Of a DNA stretch of 64,000 nt, positions 1 to 8,914 are shown piece after piece. Numbering within the stretch: position 1 is the first letter of the stretch; each line of letters starts with the position of its first letter. Origin of the DNA: DATEPR01 sp036502345 (GTDB lineage: Bacteria; Actinomycetota; Actinomycetes; Mycobacteriales; Pseudonocardiaceae); the NCBI GenBank assembly GCA_036502345.1, contig DASXYT010000091.1, positions 36,418 through 100,417 of the forward strand, in the 5' to 3' direction. The position numbers and the translations under genes are program-made. The notes under the pieces were generated by a model. The model was not told the origin of the DNA. It searched no databases and was given only the letters and a program-made list of their open reading frames with translations.

Positions 1-1187
1 CCAACAGGGCACTGCCGTGGGCCACCATCGACATGGACTTCATGAACCTCAACCAGGCCGCGCACGGCGACCGTGAGTTCGGATTCGTCCAAACCAGACT
101 CGGCGTTCCACGCAAGACCGTCGCGGGCCACGTCAGCGACCCGTCGATGCTGCGGCGTGTCGGTTCGTGGGCCAGGGCGGCGCTCGGCATCGGTGAGCTG
201 CGGTCGCTGCGCCTCGCGCGGTTCGGCGACAACATGCGCGACGTCGCCGTGACCGAGGGCGACAAGGTCGAGGCGCAACGCCGGTTCGGTGTCTCGGTCA
301 ACACCTACGGGGTCAACGACCTGGTGGCCGTCGTCGACTCGGTCGCCGAGCCCCGGATCACCGACCTGGTCAAGGAGTACGAGGACGCCTACCGGGTGGC
401 CGACGTCCTGCGGGCGGGCGGCGAACGCCACGCTTCGCTCCGTTATGCCGCACGTGTCGAACTCGGCCTGCGCGACTTCCTCACCGATGGCGACTTCGGT
501 GCCTTCACCACCAACTTCGAGGACCTCGGTGGGCTGCGCCAACTGCCCGGCCTCGCCGTGCAGCGGCTGATGGCCGACGGCTACGGCTTCGGCGCCGAGG
601 GCGACTGGAAGACCTCGATGCTGCTGCGCACGCTCAAGGTGATGGGCGTGAACCGGTCCGGCGGGACGTCCTTCATGGAGGATTACACCTACCACCTGGA
701 ACCGGGGCAGGAAGTCATTCTCGGCGCGCACATGCTGGAGGTCTGCCCGTCCATCGCGGCGGAGACACCGACCTGCGAGATCCACCCACTGGCCATCGGC
801 GGGCGCGAGGACCCGGTGCGCCTGGTCTTCAGCGCCGCACCGGGGCCTGCCGTCGTCGTCGGCCTGGCCGACATCGGTGAGCGATTCCGGCTGGTGACCA
901 ACGAGATCGACGTCGTAGCACCGCTGGAACCGCTGCCGTTGCTGCCGGTCGCCCACGCGGTGTGGGCGCCTCGGCCGAACCTGGGCACCGCCACCGAAGC
1001 CTGGCTCATCGCGGGCGCACCGCACCACACCGTGCTCTCCACGGCCGTCGGCGTCGAGGAGCTGACGGACCTCGCGGAGACCCTCGCCACCGAACTCCTG
1101 GTCATCGACGCCGACACAGCAGTCGGCCAGTTCACCAAGGAACTGCGCTGGAACCAGGCGTACCACCGCCTGGCCCAGGGCCTGTAA
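1..1187 (+). CDS. araA: L-arabinose isomerase, 5'-truncated by window edge
   Basis: Converts L-arabinose to L-ribulose, the first step of bacterial arabinose catabolism in the cytoplasm. About 395 residues are present. The frame is already open at base 3 and no start is visible, so roughly the first 100 residues of a usual 500-residue enzyme lie outside the window. Family blocks are clear: NLNQAAHGDREFGF near the left edge, AEGDWKTSMLLRTLK, FMEDYTYHLE, GAHMLEVCPS and GAPHHT. In the E. coli enzyme the metal site uses two Glu and two His residues; the Glu in AEGDW, the Glu in MEDY, the His in HMLEV and the HH of PHHT fit those positions. A sugar ABC transporter starts 38 bp downstream on the same strand, so this is probably the tail of an arabinose utilisation operon. 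araB and araD are not in the window and may lie upstream. Confidence 0.96.
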   Translation, partial: NRALPWATIDMDFMNLNQAAHGDREFGFVQTRLGVPRKTVAGHVSDPSMLRRVGSWARAALGIGELRSLRLARFGDNMRDVAVTEGDKVEAQRRFGVSVNTYGVNDLVAVVDSVAEPRITDLVKEYEDAYRVADVLRAGGERHASLRYAARVELGLRDFLTDGDFGAFTTNFEDLGGLRQLPGLAVQRLMADGYGFGAEGDWKTSMLLRTLKVMGVNRSGGTSFMEDYTYHLEPGQEVILGAHMLEVCPSIAAETPTCEIHPLAIGGREDPVRLVFSAAPGPAVVVGLADIGERFRLVTNEIDVVAPLEPLPLLPVAHAVWAPRPNLGTATEAWLIAGAPHHTVLSTAVGVEELTDLAETLATELLVIDADTAVGQFTKELRWNQAYHRLAQGL

Positions 1188-1225
1188 GGCTCCACTTTTT
1201 CATCTCAACAAGGACGTGATCAACG

Positions 1226-2362
1226 ATGATCAGCACCGGAAAACTCCGCACCGTCGCGACCTCGGCCGCCGCGGTCCTCATCGCGCTCACCGCCGTGTCC
1301 TGCTCGAAGAGCCCTGGTAGCTCGGCCGCTCCAGCGGCGGCCCCAGCAGGGCAGATCACCCTGCAGGGCACGGTCGCGTTCAACCAGGCCAACCTGGCCA
1401 AGCTCGACGCGGCCCTCAAGTCGGCTCTGACCGGGAAGGATCTGTCCAAGGTCGACATCGCGATGGTGGTCAACGTGGCCGCCGACTACTGGAAGGCCGG
1501 TCAGGTCGGCTTCCTGAAGGGCTGCTCCGATCTCGGCCTGGCCAGCAGCAAGTGCACCTTCTTCGCGCCGCCGACCGGCAAGCTGACCGAACAGAGCTCG
1601 GAACTGGAAACCCTGCACTCCCAGGGCATCACCGGTTACTCGATCTCCGCGATCGACCCGACGGCGTCGGCCGGGACCATCCACAAGGACGTCTCGTCCG
1701 GCATCGACGTGCTCGCCATCGACTCGCCCTTACCCGGCACCGACGCGGCATCGCTCTACCTCGGTACGCCGAACGAGACCGCCGGGTTCCAGGCCGGCAC
1801 CGCGATGAAGCAGGTGCTCAAGGGCAAGGGCAAGGTCGCGATCCTGGTCGGCTCGCTCACCGCAGCCAACGCGACGCAGCGCATCCAGGGCTTCGAGAAC
1901 GCGCTGAAGGGCACCGGCATCACCGTGGCGCAGAAGGTCAACGACAACCTGTCGGCCAGCACCGCGACCTCGGACGCCGAGACCATTCTGGCCAACAACC
2001 CGGACATCAACGGCCTGTACGGCGTGTACTCCTACGACGGGCCCGCCCTCGGCCAGGCGGTGCAGTCGGCCGGCAAGTCGGCGTCGGTGCACATCGTGTC
2101 CGACGACTCGGACGCGCAGACCCTGCAGTTCATCCAGTCCGGCGTGATCTCCGGTGCCGTCGTGCAGATGCCCTACCAGCAGGGCTACTCCGGTGCGCTC
2201 ATCCTGACCGCTCAGAAGGTGCTGGGCAAGCCGGCCACGGCCGCGATCATCAAGCCCTACCTGGAGTCGGACGGCACGACGCTCAGTTCCGGGGTCGGCC
2301 TGCTGACGAAGTCCGACCTCGGCCAGTACCAGACGCTGCAGACGCAGCTCGGAATCAGCTGA
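1226..2362 (+). CDS. sugar ABC transporter substrate-binding lipoprotein
   Basis: A 378-residue periplasmic-binding-protein-like lipoprotein (Peripla_BP_4/ribose-binding type) that would capture a sugar outside the membrane. Residues 1-26 form a lipoprotein signal: basic start MISTGKLR, hydrophobic stretch, then lipobox LTAVSC with Cys26 as the lipidated residue, followed by a Ser/Pro/Ala linker. The body carries fold signatures of sugar-binding proteins such as SAIDPTASA, VAILVGSLTAANATQRIQG and GLYGVYSYDGPALGQAV. It sits between araA and a double-ABC ATPase plus permease, so the likely ligand is L-arabinose or a related pentose; that is inferred from position. The ATG is preceded by an AAGGA-type ribosome binding site. 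It ends 2 bp before the ATPase start, which suggests translational coupling. Confidence 0.93.
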   Translation: MISTGKLRTVATSAAAVLIALTAVSCSKSPGSSAAPAAAPAGQITLQGTVAFNQANLAKLDAALKSALTGKDLSKVDIAMVVNVAADYWKAGQVGFLKGCSDLGLASSKCTFFAPPTGKLTEQSSELETLHSQGITGYSISAIDPTASAGTIHKDVSSGIDVLAIDSPLPGTDAASLYLGTPNETAGFQAGTAMKQVLKGKGKVAILVGSLTAANATQRIQGFENALKGTGITVAQKVNDNLSASTATSDAETILANNPDINGLYGVYSYDGPALGQAVQSAGKSASVHIVSDDSDAQTLQFIQSGVISGAVVQMPYQQGYSGALILTAQKVLGKPATAAIIKPYLESDGTTLSSGVGLLTKSDLGQYQTLQTQLGIS

Positions 2363-2364
2363 CG

Positions 2365-3921
2365 ATGACGGACGCGGGTAACACCCCTGGCCGCGCGGTC
2401 ACCGCGCGGCTGAGGGGGGTGCACAAGTCGTACGGCCCGGTGCGCGTGCTCGACCTGCCGGAACTCGACCTCTACGCGGGCCAGGTCGTCGGGGTGGTCG
2501 GCGAGAACGGGGCCGGCAAGTCCACCCTGATGGGCACGCTGGCGGGTTCGGTGCACCGGGACGGCGGCGAGATCGAGATCGCAGGCAGGCCCCTGGTGGC
2601 CGGCTCGACCGAGGCGGCGGGAGCGCTCGGCGTCGCGTTGGTGTCGCAGGAGTTCCCGTTGGTCGGGCAGCTGTCGGTGGCGGAGAACCTGTTGCTGGGC
2701 CGCCGCCCCCGGCAGTCGCGCAGGCGGGTCCTGGTGGATCGCGCGGCGCAGCGGGCCGAGGCCGAGGCGATGCTGGCCGAGATCGGTCTGTCGCCCAAGG
2801 CCATCCCGGTCACCCGCCAGGTCCGCACGTTGCCCGTGCCCACACGTCAGATGATCGAGATCGCCAAGGCATGGGGCCACGAGCCGAGCCTGCTGATCCT
2901 GGACGAGCCGACGTCGTCACTCGGCCCCGTCGAGGCGACGAAGGTGCTGCAGCTGGCCAGGGAACTGGCCGACAGCGGTGGCACCGTGCTGTTCATCGGG
3001 CACCGGCTGGACGAGGTGCGCGAGGTGAGCGACCGGATCCTCGTGCTGCGCAACGGAAAACTGGTCGCCGACCTGAGTCCGGCCGAGGCCTCCGAGGAGC
3101 GGCTGATCCGCGAGATGGTCGGCGGCGAGGTCGCTCACGACGCGCCGGAGGTCAGGACGGAGGCAACCCCGCTGCTGCTCGAACTCGACGGCCTGACCGC
3201 CGACGGTCTCGGCCCTGTCGATCTCCAGGTGTACGCGGGGGAGATCCTCGGCGTGGCCGGGCTGATGGGCTCCGGGCGGAGCAGGCTGATCCACACCGTT
3301 GCCGGCGCCCAGCCTGCCACCGGCGGTTCGATGCGACTGGGCGGCGAGTCCTACGCGCCGCATGGCCCGCGGGCCGGCGCTGCCGCGGGTATCGCGCTGA
3401 TTCCCGAGGACCGCAAGGAACAGTCGCTCGTGCTGTTCGCGCCGATCCGGTCCAACGTCGTCATCCCGATCCTCAAACGGATCAGCAGGCGAGGACTGCT
3501 CGGCCCCCGGCGGGAGCGCGCCGAGGCCGAACGGATCGCCGCCGCCGTCAACGTCCGGATGCAGTCGGTGGACCAGCCGATCGGTTCGCTGTCCGGCGGC
3601 AACCAGCAGCGGGCCGTCTTCGGCAGGGCGTTCGCCACCGAGCCCCGGTTGCTGCTGCTGGACGAGCCGACCCGGGGTGTCGACGTCGGGGCCAAGGCGG
3701 AGATCTACGACCTCATCGACCGCGCTGCCGGACAGGGCATGGCGGTCGTGGTCGCATCCTCCGAACTGGAGGAACTGCTGTGGATCTGCCACCGCATCGC
3801 GGTGATGAACCACGGCCAGGTGGTGGAGGTGATCGACCGCTCGGAGGTCACCAAGGAACGCATCATGAAGGCGGCCGCCGGCACGTCCCCGGCCACGCTC
3901 AGGAACGGAGCGGCACGATGA
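2365..3921 (+). CDS. sugar ABC transporter ATP-binding protein with two ABC domains (RbsA/AraG type)
   Basis: A 518-residue cytoplasmic ATPase powering sugar import. It has the two-domain layout of RbsA/XylG/AraG. The N-terminal domain has Walker A GENGAGKST and Walker B LLILDEPTSS, with a degenerate signature around LPVPTRQMIEIAKA, as is common in this family. The C-terminal domain has an altered Walker A (GLMGSGRSRL), a good signature LSGGNQQRAVFGRAF and Walker B LLLLDEPTRGVDVGAK. Unequal sites of this kind are normal for carbohydrate importers of the CUT2 class. I chose the ATG at 2365, 2 bp after the binding-protein stop, because the N-terminus MTDAGNTPGRAVTARLRGV leads directly into the ABC fold. 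The same frame is open much further upstream but only as a shadow of the binding-protein gene. Confidence 0.95.
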   Translation: MTDAGNTPGRAVTARLRGVHKSYGPVRVLDLPELDLYAGQVVGVVGENGAGKSTLMGTLAGSVHRDGGEIEIAGRPLVAGSTEAAGALGVALVSQEFPLVGQLSVAENLLLGRRPRQSRRRVLVDRAAQRAEAEAMLAEIGLSPKAIPVTRQVRTLPVPTRQMIEIAKAWGHEPSLLILDEPTSSLGPVEATKVLQLARELADSGGTVLFIGHRLDEVREVSDRILVLRNGKLVADLSPAEASEERLIREMVGGEVAHDAPEVRTEATPLLLELDGLTADGLGPVDLQVYAGEILGVAGLMGSGRSRLIHTVAGAQPATGGSMRLGGESYAPHGPRAGAAAGIALIPEDRKEQSLVLFAPIRSNVVIPILKRISRRGLLGPRRERAEAERIAAAVNVRMQSVDQPIGSLSGGNQQRAVFGRAFATEPRLLLLDEPTRGVDVGAKAEIYDLIDRAAGQGMAVVVASSELEELLWICHRIAVMNHGQVVEVIDRSEVTKERIMKAAAGTSPATLRNGAAR

Positions 3922-4931
3922 CCACCACACTGACGCCCGAGGTGGCGACGACACGCGACAGGCCGGCCGTGGTCCGGTTGGCGCGCAGACTGGCGGAATC
4001 ACCGGAGGCCGGCGTCATCATCGCGTGCGTGCTGGTGCTCGTGGTCATCGCGTTGAACGCACCGACCTACGTGTCCACCGGCAACCTCCAGGTGATGGGC
4101 AGGGACCTGGCGCAGGTCGGCATCCTGGCCGTCGGCGAGTCGGTGGTCATCCTCACCGGCGGCATCGACCTGTCGGTCGGCGCGCTCGCCGGGTTGGCCG
4201 GCATCCTGGTGGCCTGGTTCAACGTGAACCACGGCATGCCGGCACCTCTGGCCATCGTCGTGACGCTGGTGATCTGCGCGGCGGTCGGCTTCTGGCACGG
4301 CGCGCTGGTGACGCGGCTCAACGTGCCACCGTTCGTCATCACCCTGGTCACGTACACGGTCGCGCAGGGCCTTGCGCTGGCCATCACCACCGGCACACCG
4401 ATCAACAACATCAGCCCGCTGTTCAGTGACCTGAGCCAGTTCTACATCGGGCCGGTCCCGGTGCCCGCGTTGTTCTTCATCGGCGCGGTGCTGATCGCCT
4501 GGTTCGTCCTCGAACGCACCTACGTGGGCCGGCAGATCTACGCGGTCGGCGGCAACAAGGAAGCGGCTCGCCTGGCGGGGATTCCGGTGCCGCGCAGGGT
4601 CACCTCCGCGTACGTCGCCAGCGCGATGCTCGCCGGCGTGGTCGGCGTCCTGGTGATCGGCAGGATGAACGTCGCCGATCCCTCGGTCGGCCCAGGCTGG
4701 GAGTTGACCGCCATCGCGGCGGCCGTCGTCGGCGGCATGTCGCTGTCCGGCGGCGAGGGCCGGATCGTCGGCATCGCGGCAGGCGCGATCCTGCTGGAGT
4801 TGATCGCCAACGGCCTGCTGGCGTTGCACGTCAACACCTACTACCAAACGGTGGCCCAGGGCGTGGTGCTCGGCATCGCGATCCTGCTGGACCGGTTGCG
4901 CGCGCGGTATTTCGGCAGAGGGCGGCGATAG
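3918..4931 (+). CDS. sugar ABC transporter permease (CUT2/RbsC type)
   Basis: A 337-residue integral membrane permease of the ribose/xylose/arabinose family (BPD_transp_2). It starts with an ATGA overlap with the ATPase stop. Hydrophobic segments run throughout, beginning with AGVIIACVLVLVVIALNAP. Family motifs include VGESVVILTGGIDLSVGAL, VYTVAQGLALAITTGTP-like membrane stretches, the cytoplasmic loop YAVGGNKEAARLAGIPV and the C-terminal block VVGGMSLSGGEGRIVGIAAG. Together with the preceding lipoprotein and ATPase it makes a complete importer downstream of araA. The gene is last in its operon; a strong hairpin follows about 100 bp later. Confidence 0.95.
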   Translation: MTTTLTPEVATTRDRPAVVRLARRLAESPEAGVIIACVLVLVVIALNAPTYVSTGNLQVMGRDLAQVGILAVGESVVILTGGIDLSVGALAGLAGILVAWFNVNHGMPAPLAIVVTLVICAAVGFWHGALVTRLNVPPFVITLVTYTVAQGLALAITTGTPINNISPLFSDLSQFYIGPVPVPALFFIGAVLIAWFVLERTYVGRQIYAVGGNKEAARLAGIPVPRRVTSAYVASAMLAGVVGVLVIGRMNVADPSVGPGWELTAIAAAVVGGMSLSGGEGRIVGIAAGAILLELIANGLLALHVNTYYQTVAQGVVLGIAILLDRLRARYFGRGRR

Positions 4932-5032
4932 TTCGATTGGCTCGGGCTTGGCTCAGCAACGCCGGGCGAAGCCCAATGCCTGGGCATCGGCGCGAGGGGC
5001 GGGCCACCAAACCCAAAACCGGAAAGCCGAGC

Positions 5033-5065
5033 GGCCAGGACCACCCTTGTCGGGTCGTCCTGGCC
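5033..5065. terminator. bidirectional hairpin terminator between convergent genes
   Basis: GGCCAGGAC (5033-5041) pairs perfectly with GTCCTGGCC (5057-5065). The inner bases add four more pairs after one mismatch, leaving a loop of about 5 nt. It lies between the sugar permease stop (4931) and the stop of the minus-strand F420-reductase-like gene (5082), the expected place for a terminator serving both. There is no long T-run, as is common in GC-rich actinobacteria. Confidence 0.7.
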
Positions 5066-5081
5066 AGGTATTCCTTGTGGA

Positions 5082-5747
5082 TCAGCGTTCGGCGCGGAAC
5101 TCCGCGGGCCGTTCCGGGGTCGCCTCGGCCAGTGCTCGGCGGGTGTCCTCGGGGCCGTAGTCCTTGCCGTAGACCGGGGTGCCCGGCTGCTGGCGCCAGG
5201 ATTCCTCGATGGTGCCCGCGTCTACCGCGTCGAAGCCGAGGTCTTCGATCAGTTCGAACACCAGCTTCTTGCCCGTGGCTTCGTCGCCTGCGATCGGCAG
5301 CGCGATGCGACCCTCGGCGCCGCGCGGCTTGCCGTTGTTGAGCAGGTGCTTCCAGAAGATCCCGTTGAACACCTTGAAGACCGGCGCCCCGAGGTGCTCG
5401 GCCACCCACGCGCTTTCCGGCTGGCCGTCCTCGATGGCCTCGATGTAGCCGTCCCGCTGCTGGGGGTAGTAGTTGTTGGTCTCGATGACCGGGGCGTCGG
5501 GCTTACGGGAGTTCACGATGCCGAGCACGAGGTCGACCACGTTCTTCTGCGGAATGCTGACGATCACCAGGTCGGCGTCCTCGGCGGCCTCGTTCGCCCA
5601 GACCGCTGTCGCACCGGTCTCCACCGCGAGTTCGGCCAGGGTCTCCGGTGCGCGTGAGTTGGCCACCCGCACTTCGTGCCCGAGTTCGCGCAGCCGACGC
5701 GTCAACGTCCCGCCGATGAACCCGGCGCCGATGATTCCGATCTTCAT
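5082..5747 (-). CDS. NADP-dependent F420-reductase-like oxidoreductase
   Basis: A 221-residue NAD(P)-binding protein of the 'NADP oxidoreductase, coenzyme F420-dependent' family. The N-terminus MKIGIIGAGFIGGTLTRRL has the Rossmann motif GxGxxG and VRVANSRAPETL has the region that usually contacts the NADP phosphate. IVSIPQKNVVDL and VIETNNYYPQQRDG are typical downstream blocks. Many members transfer hydride between NADPH and F420 or act on small substrates; the exact role here cannot be read from sequence. It stands alone on the minus strand, convergent with the sugar permease, and adjoins a decayed LLM-type gene, another family that often uses F420. Confidence 0.85.
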   Translation of the reverse strand: MKIGIIGAGFIGGTLTRRLRELGHEVRVANSRAPETLAELAVETGATAVWANEAAEDADLVIVSIPQKNVVDLVLGIVNSRKPDAPVIETNNYYPQQRDGYIEAIEDGQPESAWVAEHLGAPVFKVFNGIFWKHLLNNGKPRGAEGRIALPIAGDEATGKKLVFELIEDLGFDAVDAGTIEESWRQQPGTPVYGKDYGPEDTRRALAEATPERPAEFRAER

Positions 5748-5814
5748 TCCGCAACCCTTCCGTCCTCGCCCGCCCTCGTCGGCTGCAACTTTGCTCTCCG
5801 TCGGACTATTCCGC

Positions 5815-6326
5815 TCAGTGCGGCAGCGTGGCGTGGCGTTCCAGGAACCGGGCGACGTCCGACGTATCGGTCAGCGGCAGCGGATAGACCATCAGGCGGT
5901 CCACGCCCAACTCGGCGTAGCGCTCGGCGGCGGGAGACCCGACCGGGTCCAGCTGCCTGTAGTTGATCTCCAGCCGACCCGGCCAGGTGGCGGGGCAGGT
6001 CGTCGGCCGTGCCGTTGCCGAACCAGCCGTGCCCTCGACTGACGGCGCGGCGGAACGCTGCCGGGCTGTGACCGCCGATCACGATTCGTGGCCGCGCGCC
6101 GGGTCGGTCCACAACGCGGTCATCGCATCGATGTACTCGTCGGTCCGCCTACCTCGGTCGGACGTCGACACACCGACCGCGCGCATCTCGGGTTCGAGGT
6201 ACCCGTCCCGGCGAGTCCGCCACCCGAGGGCTCGGCAGCACCACGTGATCGCCCGCCCACCACGACGAATAGCCGAGATCCTCGGCCAACCGCGCGAGCC
6301 TGACCGTGTCGGCAACCGCCGTCCAA
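5815..6326 (-). pseudogene. decayed LLM-class (luciferase-like, probably F420-dependent) oxidoreductase
   Basis: Minus-strand fragments of one LLM-class protein occur in order but in different frames. First comes RLARLAEDLGYSSWWAGDHV (about 6310-6250), an N-terminal LLM block. A later piece gives RGRRTDEYIDAMTALWTDPA (about 6160-6090), with the stretch between them too short. Then RPRIVIGGHSPAAFRRAVSR and GHGWFGNGTADDL (about 6090-5985) follow. A frameshift near 5970 is needed to continue into YRQLDPVGSPAAERYAELGV, DRLMVYPLPLTDTSDVARFL and the stop at 5815. Compared with a usual length of about 280-300 residues, the true N-terminus and the centre are missing. At least two frame disruptions and internal deletions make it non-functional. 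It fills the otherwise empty gap between the F420-reductase-like gene and the thioesterase. Confidence 0.85.
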
Positions 6327-6451
6327 GATCTACGGCGATAACTGATGGTTATGGACCGTCGGCGTTGGTGCGGGAGGAGCAGCGGTCTCGTCCGATAATC
6401 TGGACGGCGTCGTGGTTCATTTGGTGGTCACGTCGACGGCCTGGAGGATCG

Positions 6452-7279
6452 ATGTCGTTCTCCGCTCTGGAGGACCTGCTGGCGATCGAGCCGCAAGAGC
6501 CGGGTCGTAGTTTCACCGGGCGGTGCATGATCGGCAGCCGGAACCGGGCCTTCGGCGGCCAGGTGGCGGCCCAGGCGTTCCACGCCGCAGCCCTGCTCAC
6601 CGAGCCCGGCCGCGCACCTCACTCGCTGCACGGCTCGTTCCTGCACTCCGGCGATCCCGACATCGACATCACCTACATCGTGACGACGCTGAAGGACGGC
6701 CGCTCGCTGACCACGCATCGCGTCGACGCAGTGCAACCCGGCTATATGATCTACACCGCCGTGGTCTCGTTCCACGTCGCAGAACCGAGCATCGACCTGC
6801 AGTCCGCGATGCCCGACGCACCTCCGCCGTCCGAGTTTCCGCAGGTCAACTACGTGCCGCGAGGCACGAACGCGGCCGCCAGGGAGCCGTTCGACTTCCG
6901 GTTCGTGGACGCCGCGTACACCCAGGACCAGATCCCGGTGTCGCCGAAACAGCTGATCTGGATCCGGACAGCGGCTGCCATGTCCGGCGACCCGTACGCG
7001 CACGCAGCCGCCCTCGTGTACGCCGCCGACCTGTCGCTGGCCCGCACCGCCCATCTGCCGCTGCGCGGGATGAGCCCCCGCCGCTACGGCTCGTCGCTGG
7101 ACTTCGCGATCTGGTTCCACCGTGCGCTCCGGTTGGACGACTGGCTGTTGGCCGACATCGAGAGCACCACCTACGCCGACTCGCGCGCCCTGGCGACCGG
7201 CCAGTTCTTCTCCGTCGACGGGCGACTGGTGGCGACGGCCAGCCAGGAGGTGCTGATGCGGGTCGGGTCGGACTACTGA
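6452..7279 (+). CDS. tesB: acyl-CoA thioesterase II (TesB family)
   Basis: A 275-residue double hot-dog thioesterase that hydrolyses acyl-CoA to free acid and CoA. The ATG at 6452 follows a good GGAGG site; the frame is open upstream but only through the LLM remnant. Family features include the early block NRAFGGQVAAQAFHAA, SLHGSFLHSGDP and the C-terminal LDFAIWFHR, STTYADSRALATGQFF and GRLVATASQEVLMR. These contain the Asp, Thr/Ser and Gln of the TesB catalytic set. It converges with the Nudix gene, overlapping its 3' end by 7 bp. Its position beside genes for CoA-ester metabolism suggests housekeeping of acyl-CoA pools or release of pathway intermediates. Confidence 0.93.
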   Translation: MSFSALEDLLAIEPQEPGRSFTGRCMIGSRNRAFGGQVAAQAFHAAALLTEPGRAPHSLHGSFLHSGDPDIDITYIVTTLKDGRSLTTHRVDAVQPGYMIYTAVVSFHVAEPSIDLQSAMPDAPPPSEFPQVNYVPRGTNAAAREPFDFRFVDAAYTQDQIPVSPKQLIWIRTAAAMSGDPYAHAAALVYAADLSLARTAHLPLRGMSPRRYGSSLDFAIWFHRALRLDDWLLADIESTTYADSRALATGQFFSVDGRLVATASQEVLMRVGSDY

Positions 7280-8112
7280 CCCGGCACCGGCACGCCGTCG
7301 GGGAACACGAGGTAGTAGTCGCCGTCGACGAGCGCGGGTTCCGGGCACACCGACAACAGGCTGCGCTGCGAACCGAAAGCGTCGCCGAGAGTGCGCAGGC
7401 CTGCCAGTTCGGTGAGCAGCATCCGCTGTGGCGTCGCGAGTTGGATCGCACCGGTCTTCAGTGCGGCGAGCACGTCTGCCGGTTTCCACCACGCCGTCTC
7501 GCTGGCCTCGGTGCTGATGTGCCGTGCGACCTGGCCGGGCGGCAGCGCGGCGAGGAAGAACGTCACGTCGAACCGGATCGGTGACACGGTCGGCGTCACC
7601 CAACGCGCCCACGGTTTCAGATCGGCGGCGAACACCGCCAGATCGTGCCCGTCGAGCACGTCCGCGACCGTGGTGGCCCGGTCCAACGTCCGTGTCCGCT
7701 CGCCTTCGAGCACGTCCGCGCCGACGTCGAACCCGGCGCCGGTCCGCTTGTGCCGCGCCAGCAGCACTCCGGTCTCCTCGAACGTCTCGCGGACGCCGGT
7801 GATCACCTTGGTCCGTGCTTCGTCCGTGGACACCCCGAGTTCGTCGGCGATCGCGGCCACGTCGGGCAGCACGTCGTTGCCGGCGTCCCGCTTGTCCACA
7901 CTGCCGCCCGGGAAGACCAGCCGGCCGGGCAGGAACGTCATCGTCGGCGCCCGCCAGAGCAGGAAGATCTCCAGCGCGCCCGCCTCCTCACGGGCCAGGA
8001 TCACGCTCACGGCCGGTCGGGGCACCACGGGTTTGTAGGACCCGTCGAGCACGCCCGCGGCTCGCGCCCGCTCCTCGGCACCGTCCAGCTTGCGTCCGAG
8101 TCCTGGCATCAT
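7273..8112 (-). CDS. Nudix hydrolase, NUDT7/NUDT19-like
   Basis: A 279-residue Nudix protein with the longer architecture seen in CoA-type pyrophosphatases. PAVSVILAREEAGALEIFLL and FLPGRLVFPGGSVD open the fold. A helical insertion then precedes the Nudix box core RETFEETGVLL, a layout common in NUDT7/8/19 relatives acting on CoA esters. The start at 8112 forms an ATGA overlap with the stop of the enoyl-CoA hydratase gene, so it is translated as part of that minus-strand operon. Its 3' end runs 7 bp into tesB. The substrate is inferred: a CoA derivative would fit the neighbours, but other nucleoside diphosphates are possible. Confidence 0.85.
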   Translation of the reverse strand: MMPGLGRKLDGAEERARAAGVLDGSYKPVVPRPAVSVILAREEAGALEIFLLWRAPTMTFLPGRLVFPGGSVDKRDAGNDVLPDVAAIADELGVSTDEARTKVITGVRETFEETGVLLARHKRTGAGFDVGADVLEGERTRTLDRATTVADVLDGHDLAVFAADLKPWARWVTPTVSPIRFDVTFFLAALPPGQVARHISTEASETAWWKPADVLAALKTGAIQLATPQRMLLTELAGLRTLGDAFGSQRSLLSVCPEPALVDGDYYLVFPDGVPVPGQ

Positions 8113-8873
8113 GCCTTCAGGAACTCTTGGATGCCCTCACGGCCGGCGTCCAGACCGGTCATCTCGGCGGTGGCGGAGTGGGTGGCCTTGTAGGCCACCA
8201 TCCAGTCGCCGACCGACTGCTCCGAGTCGAGGATCGCCCGTTTCATCAGGATCAGCGACGCCCTGTCCTTCTTGGCGATGTCCGCAGCGATGCCCAGCGC
8301 GATCTGGAACACGTCCTCGGCCGGTGCGATGACGTCGATGAGATGCCCGTGCGCCATCTCGGCGGCCGAGAATCGCCTGCCGGTGAACAACATCTGCCGC
8401 AGCAGGCCCTCCGGCATGGACAGTCGCCGCAGGAACGCCCCGCCACCGCCCGCTGTCCCTCGGCTGATCTCGGGCATGCTGAAGTGCGCCGTCGCGGCGG
8501 CCACCCGGATGTCGCACGTGGTGCACAGCGTGATCCCACCACCGACCGCGGGACCGTTGATCGCCGCGACCACCGGGAGCGGGAAGCTGTTGAGTACGTC
8601 GAGCACGGCGTTGACCTGTCGCTGCCGCTCCAGCCGGGTTTCCGGTGTCAGCACAAGGAACTGCCGCACGTCGGCCCCGCCGCAGAACGCGCGTCTGCCG
8701 GCGCCGGTCAGGATCACCGACCTGACGTCGGTGTCAGCGGCGATGGCGGTGAACGCGTCACCGATGGCCTTCCACAGCTCCACCGACAGCGCGTTCACCG
8801 GCGGGTTGTCCAACTCGACGACCGCGACACCACCATCGGCTTCGCGGCGCACATTGACCAGGTTGTCCGACAT
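8109..8873 (-). CDS. enoyl-CoA hydratase/isomerase family protein
   Basis: A 254-residue crotonase-fold protein. The oxyanion-hole regions are visible as GRRAFCGGADVRQF and NGPAVGGGITLCTTCD, and the active-site helix as FSMPEISRGTAGGGGAFLRR. Of the two Glu residues of classical hydratases, the PEI Glu is present, while the GTAGGGG segment lacks the first one (usually ExxxG), so it may act as an isomerase, hydrolase or other crotonase variant. It lies between the CaiB-type transferase (upstream, 41 bp gap) and the Nudix gene (ATGA overlap). This forms a minus-strand operon divergent from the main catabolic operon. Confidence 0.9.
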   Translation of the reverse strand: MSDNLVNVRREADGGVAVVELDNPPVNALSVELWKAIGDAFTAIAADTDVRSVILTGAGRRAFCGGADVRQFLVLTPETRLERQRQVNAVLDVLNSFPLPVVAAINGPAVGGGITLCTTCDIRVAAATAHFSMPEISRGTAGGGGAFLRRLSMPEGLLRQMLFTGRRFSAAEMAHGHLIDVIAPAEDVFQIALGIAADIAKKDRASLILMKRAILDSEQSVGDWMVAYKATHSATAEMTGLDAGREGIQEFLKA

Positions 8874-8914
8874 GAGACCTCCGTCATCGTTGGCGGAACC
8901 GGCTGATGAGCGCG

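Noticed and set aside
1552..3921. 789-residue upstream-extended reading of the sugar ATPase
   Set aside because: The first 270 residues are an Arg-rich shadow of the binding-protein gene; the ATPase fold begins at 2365.
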